64,000 nt of DNA from Streptomyces camelliae (GTDB lineage Bacteria > Actinomycetota > Actinomycetes > Streptomycetales > Streptomycetaceae), in NCBI RefSeq assembly GCF_027625935.1, contig NZ_CP115300.1, forward strand, positions 1,116,001-1,180,000. The letters run 5' to 3'. Positions 1 through 6,855 of this stretch are shown piece after piece. A program made the position numbers and the translations under genes. Position 1 is the first letter of the stretch, and the number at the start of each line of letters is the position of its first letter. The notes under the pieces were generated by a model that ran no database searches, was not told where the DNA came from, and saw nothing but the letters and a program-made list of their open reading frames with translations.

Positions 1-1
1 G

Positions 2-91
2 GCCCGCGCTTTCCAGGACCGGTACACCGAGGAGGAGCGGCAGACGGTCCTCACGGCGCTGGAGCTGATGGAACGGCTGTCGCAGCCGTGA
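2..91 (+). CDS. C-terminal end of a protein cut by the window edge, possibly a MarR-type regulator
   Basis: Only the last 29 residues are present, ending in a TGA at 89-91. The tail is an amphipathic helix (YTEEERQTVLTALELMERL) of the kind that ends MarR-family dimerisation domains, but this is too short to assign with confidence. The stop overlaps the GTG start of the following exporter in a GTGA arrangement, which implies translational coupling. A MarR-type repressor in front of an MFS exporter would be a common drug-efflux pairing. That pairing is inference. Confidence 0.4.
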   Translation, partial: ARAFQDRYTEEERQTVLTALELMERLSQP

Positions 92-1497
92 TACCCAGGC
101 TGAGGGGACGCACCGCCCGGGAGGTCGGCCGCCCCGCCCCGGCCGGATTCGACCGCCGGCTCATCGCGCCGATGGCCCTCGGCTCGGTCCTGAACCCCGT
201 CAACTCCTCCATGATCGCCGTGGCGCTGGTGCCGATCGGCGTCGCCTTCGGTGCCCCGCCCGCCGAGACGGTGTGGCTGGTCTCGGCGCTGTACCTGGCC
301 ACGGCCGTCGGCCAGCCCGTGATCGGCCGCCTGGTCGACATGTACGGCCCGCGCAGGCTCTACCTCACCGGTACGGCCCTGGTCGGCGTCGCCGGTCTGC
401 TGGGCGCGCTCGCGCCCTCGCTGGGCGTGCTGATCGCGGCCCGGGTCCTGCTCGGGTTCGGCACGTCGGCGGCGTACCCGGCGGCCATGCGGCTGACCCG
501 CAGCGAGGCCGAGCGCACCGGGCGGGACAGCCCCGCCGGGGTGCTGGCCGTGCTCGCCGTCGCCAACCAGACGGTGGCCGTCGTCGGGCCCGCGCTCGGC
601 GGCCTGCTGATCGGGGCAGGCGGCTGGCGCGCCGTGTTCACCGTCAACGTGCCGCTGTCGGCGGCCTGTCTGGTGCTCGGCGCGCTCCGGCTGCCCCGGA
701 CCGAGACCCGGCGGCGCAGCGTGGACCTGCCCGGCATGGCGCTGTTCGCGCTGATGCTGGTCGCGCTGATGCTGTTCCTGATGGACCCGCGCGGCGACCG
801 CTGGTATCTGCCGGTGCTGTCGGCCGCCGCGGCCGCCGGTTTCGCGCTGCGCGAGCTGCGGGTGCCGGACCCGTTCGTCGACCTGCGCGTCCTCGGCGGC
901 AACGGCCCGCTGCTCGCCACCTATCTGCGCCAGCTGCTCGCCTACACCACGTCGTACACCTTCATGTACGGCTACACGCAGTGGCTGGAGCAGGGGCGCG
1001 GGCTCAGTGCCTCCACCGCCGGGCTCCTGCTGCTGCCCCAGTCGGCCGCCGCGCTGGTCGTGTCCGCGCTCAGCGGACGCCGCGAGGCGGTGCGGAGCAA
1101 GCTGCTCGTCGGCTCGGTGCTCCAGGTCGCCGGCTGCGCCCTGCTGCTCCTCGTGCGCGCCGGCAGTCCGCTGTGGCTGCTGCTCGTGGCCGGCGCGGTG
1201 CTCGGCGTCCCGCAGGGGCTGCTCGGCCTGGCCACGCAGAACGCCCTGTACCGGCAGGCCGCCCCGGAGCGGATCGCCTCAGCGGCCGGGCTCCTGCGGA
1301 CCTTCGGCTATCTCGGCGCGCTGGCCGCGTCCGCCGCCACCGCGGGGTTCTACCCGCACCGCGCCGACACCGCCGGGCTGCACGGCCTGGCCCTGTTCAT
1401 GCTCGCCGGCTCCGCCCTGTTGCTGGCGACGACCCTGCCCGACCGTTCCCTCGGCCGGCTCTCCCCCAGACCCACCAGCACCCCTGGAAAGGACTGA
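88..1497 (+). CDS. MFS transporter, DHA2-like exporter
   Basis: A 469-residue polytopic membrane protein of the major facilitator superfamily, probably a proton-driven exporter of small molecules. It shows a long run of hydrophobic segments and an MFS motif-A-like loop near residue 85 (GRLVDMYGPRRLYL). The first membrane segment carries the N-P-V-N-S-S pattern seen in DHA2 exporters. The GTG start at 88 overlaps the upstream stop by four bases, so it is probably translated by coupling. The isochorismatase-like gene begins 8 bases after its stop, so the three genes look like one operon. The substrate cannot be read from sequence. Confidence 0.8.
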   Translation: MIPRLRGRTAREVGRPAPAGFDRRLIAPMALGSVLNPVNSSMIAVALVPIGVAFGAPPAETVWLVSALYLATAVGQPVIGRLVDMYGPRRLYLTGTALVGVAGLLGALAPSLGVLIAARVLLGFGTSAAYPAAMRLTRSEAERTGRDSPAGVLAVLAVANQTVAVVGPALGGLLIGAGGWRAVFTVNVPLSAACLVLGALRLPRTETRRRSVDLPGMALFALMLVALMLFLMDPRGDRWYLPVLSAAAAAGFALRELRVPDPFVDLRVLGGNGPLLATYLRQLLAYTTSYTFMYGYTQWLEQGRGLSASTAGLLLLPQSAAALVVSALSGRREAVRSKLLVGSVLQVAGCALLLLVRAGSPLWLLLVAGAVLGVPQGLLGLATQNALYRQAAPERIASAAGLLRTFGYLGALAASAATAGFYPHRADTAGLHGLALFMLAGSALLLATTLPDRSLGRLSPRPTSTPGKD

Positions 1498-1504
1498 CCG
1501 ACTC

Positions 1505-2089
1505 ATGTCGCTCACCACGCTCGACCCCCGTACCGCCCTCGTCGCGATCGACCTGCAGAACGCCATCGTGGCCATGCCGACCCAGCCGTACCCCGGCTCC
1601 GAGGTGGTGGCGCGCACGGCGGAGCTCGCCGACGCCTTCCGCGCCCGGAACCTGCCGGTCGTCCTGGTCCGCGTCTCCTTCGCCGCCGACGGCGGGGACA
1701 TGGTGCCCGGCCGCACCGAGCGCCAGGCCCGCGGCCTCGCCTTCCCCGAGGGCTGGGACGTCATCGTCGACGAACTGTCCGGCCACGCCGGCGACATCCG
1801 TGTCACCAAGCACAACTGGAGCGCCTTCCACGGCACCGACCTGGACGTCCAGCTGCGCCGGCGCGGCATCACGCAGATCGTGCTGACCGGCATCGCCACC
1901 AGCATCGGCGTGGAGTCCACCGCCCGGGACGCCTACGCCCACGGCTACCACGTCACCCTCGCCACCGACGCGATGGCCGACGCCGACGGCGAGGCGCACG
2001 CGGGCAGCGTCGAGCGGATCTTCCCGCGGCTCGGCGAGAGCGGTACGACCGCGGACGTCCTGGAGCTGCTGGCGAAGACCCACGCCTGA
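1505..2089 (+). CDS. Isochorismatase-family hydrolase with Gly at the usual Cys position
   Basis: A 194-residue single-domain protein of the isochorismatase/cysteine-hydrolase superfamily. The Asp (D16 in AIDLQN) and Lys (K102 in VTKHNWSAF) of the usual triad are present. The residue aligned with the nucleophilic Cys is glycine (G135 in ATSIGVEST). Gly at this position is found in true isochorismatases such as EntB and PhzD, which hydrolyse a vinyl ether without a Cys, so an amidase or nicotinamidase role is unlikely. ATG at 1505 follows an AAAGGA-type site in the 3' end of the exporter gene. Substrate unknown; co-transcription with an efflux pump suggests handling of an exported or toxic small molecule. 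Confidence 0.8.
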   Translation: MSLTTLDPRTALVAIDLQNAIVAMPTQPYPGSEVVARTAELADAFRARNLPVVLVRVSFAADGGDMVPGRTERQARGLAFPEGWDVIVDELSGHAGDIRVTKHNWSAFHGTDLDVQLRRRGITQIVLTGIATSIGVESTARDAYAHGYHVTLATDAMADADGEAHAGSVERIFPRLGESGTTADVLELLAKTHA

Positions 2090-2367
2090 CCGACGGCCCT
2101 GCCGGGACATCGCCTCACGGAGGCGGGCCAGTGCCGCCCGCAGGGCCGAGCGCCGGTCCCGCGGGCGGCGGAAGGCCGACGGCCGCCCACCGCTCGTGGC
2201 CGAGGACGCCGCAGGCGGGCCGGGGCGCCGGCCGGGCGAAGGACCGGCTGTCGGCGGAGCGCACCCGGTCCGGGTCGGCGCCCGCCGGCCGGAACACCCC
2301 GACCGCCGGCTCGTACCGGCCGGCGTCGCCGGAACCGGTGGCGTGGCGCACGCCGTGCGCGGCCGTG

Positions 2368-2685
2368 CGGGCGGTAGCCGAGTTCGTCACGGGCCGTGCT
2401 CCAGTCGACCGAGCAGCACAGGTCGTGCCCCTTGCGCTTCCCGGGGAACCGGTGCGGGCCACAGTTGTTGGAGCAGCGGGTGACGCGGACGCCCAGGCCG
2501 TGGGTGCTGTGGCAGATGTCGCCCTGCACGAAGCCGAGGCGGGGGTGGCCGGCCGCGAGGTTGGTCAGGGTGCCGGCGTAGGTGAGCTTGCCCAGCGCGG
2601 CGACGCGGAGCGCGTCGGCGGTGAGCAGCGCGCGCACGTACGCGGATCCGATGAACCCGGCGCCGCCCGTGACGAGGAGATGCAC
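2368..2685 (-). pseudogene. rmlB: Remnant of dTDP-glucose 4,6-dehydratase with internal deletions
   Basis: Reading from a GTG at 2685, three blocks typical of RmlB/RfbB follow one another without a frame change. The first is the NAD-binding N-terminus ([31 protein letters not shown]; 2685-2509). The second is a middle block ([13 protein letters not shown], 2505-2437; the normal Tyr after SNN is Cys). The third is the late block RKGHDL...ARDELGYRP (2436-2368). The catalytic YxxxK region and much of the sugar-binding part are missing, so about 105 residues remain of roughly 325 and the protein cannot be active. The frame then runs into non-homologous sequence. I see no gene in 2090-2367. Confidence 0.75.
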
Positions 2686-2792
2686 CAGAACTCCGGTTCA
2701 CGGTCGGTGATCAGCCTGTCCAGCTTACGGAGTGGGGTGCGCAGGGCGTGGCGCGGGCCCGCCCCCGGCCACCGCGAGTAGCTTCGCCAGGG

Positions 2793-4526
2793 ATGACCGA
2801 ACCACCCCGGATGCCCGACTCCCCCGAAGCCATCGGCGCCCCCGAGGCCGTCGGTGCTCGCGAAGCCCTCGACGCGCGTGCGGCCGCCGAGCGCTACACG
2901 GTCCCCGCCCCACGCCCCGGCCGGACCCTGCTGCGCTGGGCCGCCACGACCGACCACAAGGTGATCGGCCGGCTGTACATGGTCACGGCGTTCTGTTTCT
3001 TCCTCTTCGCCGGGCTGCTGGCCCTCGGCATGCGCGCGGAACTGGCCCGGCCGGGGCTGCAGTTCCTCAGTGAGCACGGCTACGACCAGTTCTTCACCAT
3101 CCACGGCACGATCATGATGCTGCTGTTCGCGACGCCCATGTTCGCCGGGTTCGCCAACGCCGTGATGCCGTTGCAGATCGGCGCGCCGGACCTGGCGCTG
3201 CCCCGGCTGAACGCGATGTCGTACTGGATGTACCTGTTCGGGGCGCTGATGGTGGTGTCCGGCTTCGTCGTGCCGGGCGGGGCCGCCTCGTTCGGCTGGT
3301 TCGCGTACGCGCCGCTGAACAGCGCCTACTTCTCGCCCGGCGCGGGCGGTGATCTGTGGGCGATGGGCCTGGTGGTGACCGGTGTGTCGACGACGCTGAC
3401 TGCGGTCAACTTCATCACGACGATTCTGTGCCTGCGCGCCCCGGGCATGACCATGTTCCGGATGCCCATGTTCACCTGGAACGTGCTGTTCACCTCGATC
3501 CTGGTCCTGCCCGCGTTCCCCGTGTTCGCGGCCGCGCTGCTGGCGCTGGAGGCGGGCCGCAAGTTCGGGGCGCACGTCTTCGACGCGGCGAACGGGGGCG
3601 CGATCCTCTGGCAGCACCTGTTCTGGTTCTTCGGGCATCCGGAGGTCTACATCGTGGCGCTGCCGTTCTTCGGGATCATCTCGGAGGTCATCCCGGTGTT
3701 CTCCCGCAAGCCGCAGTTCGGCTATCTGCCGATGATCGGCGCGACCATCTCGATCACGATGCTGTCGGCAGTGGTGTGGGCGCACCACATGTTCGCCACG
3801 GGCGCGGTGCTGCTGCCGTTCTTCTCCCTGATGTCGTTCCTGATCGCGGTGCCCACCGGGATCAAGTTCTTCGCGTGGATCGGGACGATGGTCAACGGGT
3901 CGGTGTCGTTCGAGACCCCGATGCTGTGGGCCATGGGCTTTCTGATGTCGTTCCTGCTCGGCGGGCTGAGCGGGGTGCTGATCGCCTCCCCGCCGCTGGA
4001 CTTCCACGTGACCGACAGCTACTTCATCGTGGCGCACCTTCACTACGTGCTGTTCGGCACCGTCGTGTTCGCGATGTTCGCCGGGTTCTACTTCTGGTGG
4101 CCGAAGTTCACAGGGAAGATGCTGGACGAGCGGCTCGGCAAGCTGCACTTCTGGCTGCTGTTCCCGGCGTTCCAGCTGACCTTCCTGGTGCAGCACTGGC
4201 TCGGCGCGGCCGGCATGCCGCGCCGGTACGCGGACTATCTCCCGGCGGACGGCTTCACCCTGCTCAACACCCTGTCCTCGGCGGGCGCGTTCCTGCTGGG
4301 CGTCTCCACGCTGCCGTTCCTCTACAACGTCTGGCGCACCGCCGCCAAGGGCGAGAAGGTCACCCTCGACGATCCGTGGGGCTGGGGCCGGGGCCTGGAG
4401 TGGGCCACCTCCTGCCCGCCGCCCCGGCACAACTTCGTCGCCCTGCCCCGGATCCGCTCGGAGTCGCCCGCTTTCGACCTGCACCATCCGGAGGCCGGAC
4501 AGACCGGGGCGGAGGCCGCGCGATGA
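2793..4526 (+). CDS. ctaD: Cytochrome c oxidase subunit I (aa3 type)
   Basis: A 577-residue catalytic subunit of the heme-copper oxidase that reduces oxygen to water in the membrane. Visible ligands and motifs are the heme a His (H104, [10 protein letters not shown]), the GHPEVYI motif with CuB His, Glu and cross-linked Tyr, the WAHHMF CuB His pair, the TGIKFF K-channel Lys, and the [10 protein letters not shown] heme ligands. About twelve membrane spans are evident and the length is normal for the family. ATG 2793 is chosen; an upstream in-frame GTG at 2748 would add an Arg/Pro leader without homology. The stop overlaps the next start (ATGA). No subunit II or III gene is nearby, so this looks like a secondary, orphan oxidase copy. 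Confidence 0.93.
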   Translation: MTEPPRMPDSPEAIGAPEAVGAREALDARAAAERYTVPAPRPGRTLLRWAATTDHKVIGRLYMVTAFCFFLFAGLLALGMRAELARPGLQFLSEHGYDQFFTIHGTIMMLLFATPMFAGFANAVMPLQIGAPDLALPRLNAMSYWMYLFGALMVVSGFVVPGGAASFGWFAYAPLNSAYFSPGAGGDLWAMGLVVTGVSTTLTAVNFITTILCLRAPGMTMFRMPMFTWNVLFTSILVLPAFPVFAAALLALEAGRKFGAHVFDAANGGAILWQHLFWFFGHPEVYIVALPFFGIISEVIPVFSRKPQFGYLPMIGATISITMLSAVVWAHHMFATGAVLLPFFSLMSFLIAVPTGIKFFAWIGTMVNGSVSFETPMLWAMGFLMSFLLGGLSGVLIASPPLDFHVTDSYFIVAHLHYVLFGTVVFAMFAGFYFWWPKFTGKMLDERLGKLHFWLLFPAFQLTFLVQHWLGAAGMPRRYADYLPADGFTLLNTLSSAGAFLLGVSTLPFLYNVWRTAAKGEKVTLDDPWGWGRGLEWATSCPPPRHNFVALPRIRSESPAFDLHHPEAGQTGAEAAR

Positions 4527-4906
4527 AGACCGAGGCGATGCTGTTCGGCGGGGTGGCGCTGTTCTTCGGCGGGTCCGCCGCGCTGTACGGGGTGTGGTCC
4601 GGGGACGAGACGGGCACGGTCGCGCTGGTCGTCGCCTGCGGGATGGCGGCGCTGGTGGCGTTCTTCTGCCTGATCCAGTACCGGCGCCGGGGCACCCGCG
4701 CCCAGGACCGTACGGCCGCGGAGGTGACCGACGGAGCGGGGCCGGTGGCGTTCTTCCCGGACGAGAGCATGTTCCCGATCGTCACCGCACTGGGCTTCGC
4801 GGTGACGGCGACCGGTGTCGTCTACGGTCTGTGGCTGTTCCTCATCGGTCTGGGTGTTCTGGCTCGTGGGGTGTTCGGGATGGCGTTCCAGTACGCGCAG
4901 CGGTGA
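4523..4906 (+). CDS. ctaF: Cytochrome c oxidase subunit IV, actinobacterial type
   Basis: A 127-residue membrane protein with four hydrophobic helices arranged as two pairs separated by a polar loop ([15 protein letters not shown]). [10 protein letters not shown] segment precedes the third helix. This matches the small actinobacterial CtaF subunit that accompanies the aa3 oxidase. The ATG overlaps the ctaD stop by four bases, so the two are translationally coupled. Its 3' end runs 65 bases into the end of the convergent qcrB gene. Confidence 0.8.
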   Translation: MKTEAMLFGGVALFFGGSAALYGVWSGDETGTVALVVACGMAALVAFFCLIQYRRRGTRAQDRTAAEVTDGAGPVAFFPDESMFPIVTALGFAVTATGVVYGLWLFLIGLGVLARGVFGMAFQYAQR

Positions 4907-6503
4907 GCTGCCGGCGCGGGGCGCCGGGCCGGAACGAGGTCACGGGTTCGTGGTCGGACTCGTAGCCGCCGGTGACGTTCTGCCGGATCTCACCGGTGGA
5001 CACGCCCTCCGCCAGCCGGTGCCGTTCGGCCTCGGTGAGGGCCCGGCACAGCCACCGGGTCACCACGAACGCCAGCACGGGCGCCACGATCAGGGCGACG
5101 CGCAGCACCCAGGTGAGCGCGTTGACGGAGATACGGAAGGTCTGGGCGATGACGTCGTTGCCGCCGGCCAGCAGCAGCACGCCGTACCAGACGGTGCCCG
5201 CGACGCCGAGGCCGGTGCGGACGGGGCGTTCGCGCGGCCGGTCGCAGAAGTGCTGTTCGTCGCGCCACTCCCCCGTGATGCGCTGCTCCACGAACGGATA
5301 GGCGTAGAGCACGGCGAACAGCAGGGCGGGCAGGACCACGGCGGGCAGCAGGACGTTCCACATCAGGGTGTGCCCGGCGACGTGCGTCTCCCACGCCGGC
5401 ACCAGTCGCAGCGCGCCCTCCAGGAAGCCGACGTACCAGTCGGGCTGGGAGCCGGTGGAGACCAGGTCGGGGCGGTAGGGGCCGTAGTTCCAGACCGGGT
5501 TGACCTGGGCGAGCGCGGACAGCAGCACCAGGACGCCGGCGACGGCGACGGACAGGCCGCCGGAGGAGGCGGTGAACTGCGGGAAGAAGGGCTTGCCGAC
5601 GGCGTTGCGCACGGTGTGGCCCGGGCCGCGCCACTGGGTGTGCTTGAGGTGGAACACCAGGATCAGATGCACGGTGAGCAGGGCGATCAGGGCGCCCGGG
5701 AGCAGCAGGATGTGCACCGGGTACAGGCGGGTGATGATGTCGTGTCCGGGGAACGCGCCGCCGAAGACGAGGAAGGCGACGTACGTACCGACCACCGGGA
5801 TCGACGTCATGATGCCCTGGGCGATGCGCAGCCCGGTGCCGGAGAGCAGGTCGTCGGGGAGGGAGTAGCCGGCGAAGCCCTCGGCGAGGGTGACCACGAA
5901 CAGGGTCAGCCCGATCACCCAGTTCAGCTCGCGGGGGCGGCGGAAGGCCCCGGTGAAGAAGATCCGCAGCAGGTGCACGCCGATCGCGGCGACGAAGACC
6001 AGCGCGGCCCAGTGGTGGGCCTGCCGCATCAGCAGTCCGCCGCGTACGTCGAAGCTGATGCGCAGGGTGGAGTCGAACGCGGCCGACATGCGTACCCCGC
6101 GCAGCGGTGCGTAGGGGCCGGTGTAGACGACCTCGCGCATCTCGGGCGTGAAGAACAGGGTCAGCCAGACCCCGGTGAGGATGAGCACCAGCAGGCTGTA
6201 CAGCGCCAGTTCGCCGAGCAGGAAGGACCAGTGGTCGGGGAACGCCTTGCGCAGCAGCGGGCCGCCCTCCAGCACGGGCAGCCGGGCGTCCGCGGCGCCC
6301 ACGAGCCGTTCGCCACGGCGGCCGGCCCGGCCCGTGGACCCTGCGCCGCCGCTCCCGTGGCCGCCGCCACCGCTCCCCTGTCCCGCGCTCCGAGCCCCAT
6401 GTCCCGCGGGCCCGCTCCCCTGTCCTGCGCTCCGGTTCCCCTGCCCTGCGGCGCCGCTCCCGTGCCCTGCCGTCTGGCTCCCGTGCCCTGCCGGTCCGCT
6501 CAT
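4842..6503 (-). CDS. qcrB: Cytochrome bc1 complex cytochrome b subunit with a repetitive N-terminal extension
   Basis: A 553-residue cytochrome b of the menaquinol:cytochrome c reductase. Heme-ligand helices are visible (RQAHHWAALVF with HLLRIFF, and YPVHILLLPG with LTVHLILVFHLKH), as are the PDWYVGFLEG and quinol-site-like segments. The C-terminal part is extended as in other Streptomyces QcrB proteins. The unusual part is residues 5-53, seven 7-residue repeats of the form AG[H/Q]GSxx. The start overlaps the stop of the small upstream gene (ATGA), which fixes ATG 6503. No qcrC or qcrA is adjacent, so with ctaD/ctaF this is a partial, accessory respiratory set. The last 65 bases overlap ctaF tail to tail. 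Confidence 0.9.
   Translation of the reverse strand: MSGPAGHGSQTAGHGSGAAGQGNRSAGQGSGPAGHGARSAGQGSGGGGHGSGGAGSTGRAGRRGERLVGAADARLPVLEGGPLLRKAFPDHWSFLLGELALYSLLVLILTGVWLTLFFTPEMREVVYTGPYAPLRGVRMSAAFDSTLRISFDVRGGLLMRQAHHWAALVFVAAIGVHLLRIFFTGAFRRPRELNWVIGLTLFVVTLAEGFAGYSLPDDLLSGTGLRIAQGIMTSIPVVGTYVAFLVFGGAFPGHDIITRLYPVHILLLPGALIALLTVHLILVFHLKHTQWRGPGHTVRNAVGKPFFPQFTASSGGLSVAVAGVLVLLSALAQVNPVWNYGPYRPDLVSTGSQPDWYVGFLEGALRLVPAWETHVAGHTLMWNVLLPAVVLPALLFAVLYAYPFVEQRITGEWRDEQHFCDRPRERPVRTGLGVAGTVWYGVLLLAGGNDVIAQTFRISVNALTWVLRVALIVAPVLAFVVTRWLCRALTEAERHRLAEGVSTGEIRQNVTGGYESDHEPVTSFRPGAPRRQLTAARTGTPSRTPHEPEHPDR
6345..6491 (-). repeat. 21-bp tandem repeat inside qcrB (7 copies)
   Basis: Seven head-to-tail 21-bp units encode the heptapeptide AG[H/Q]G[S/N/A]xx directly after the initiator segment MSGP. 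On the top strand the units read as variants of gctcccntgccctgcngnn. Copies differ mainly at codon positions 6-7 of the unit and at His/Gln. The region is in frame and lies before the first membrane helix. Confidence 0.85.
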
Positions 6504-6775
6504 GTGTCCTGCGGTTCCGCCGCCGCCCGGGTCACCTCGGCCTCGATGTCCCCGCGGGGCCGGCCGCTCTCCCTGGCGAACTCGCTGAGCGCGGTCTGCA
6601 CCTCGCGGGCCAGGTCCCGGGAGGCGCGCAGGGCGGTCTCGTAGGTCTCCGACTGAGCGCCCGTCATCCCCCGCTCGGCCGGCGGGCCGTAGGCCTCCCG
6701 CAGTTCGTCGACCGTGCGCTGCGCCGCGTCGGCGGCGCGCTGCTTCTCCACCAGTTCTGCGAAGGTGTGTGCCAC
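6500..6775 (-). CDS. Small helical protein coupled to qcrB
   Basis: A 91-residue soluble protein starting at GTG (VAHTFAELVEKQRAAD). The sequence is almost entirely charged, heptad-like helix: one segment at about 4-35 and another at about 45-80, joined by a loop containing PPAERGMTG. It is therefore a likely helical hairpin or coiled coil. I do not recognise a named family. Its stop overlaps the qcrB start by ATGA, so it is probably translated with the cytochrome b gene and may assist its assembly. That role is inference from position only. Confidence 0.6.
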   Translation of the reverse strand: MAHTFAELVEKQRAADAAQRTVDELREAYGPPAERGMTGAQSETYETALRASRDLAREVQTALSEFARESGRPRGDIEAEVTRAAAEPQDT

Positions 6776-6855
6776 GCCGACCGACCCTAGGCACGCCCGG
6801 CGAGCGAACCCCTCCGACCTGCCGTGTCCGGCCGCACCCGTACCCGAGTGGCGGG

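Noticed and set aside
2565..4487. A 640-residue open frame antisense to ctaD
   Set aside because: Composition is charged and repetitive (Arg, Glu, Gln, His), as expected from the reverse of a membrane-protein gene; ctaD motifs are unambiguous.
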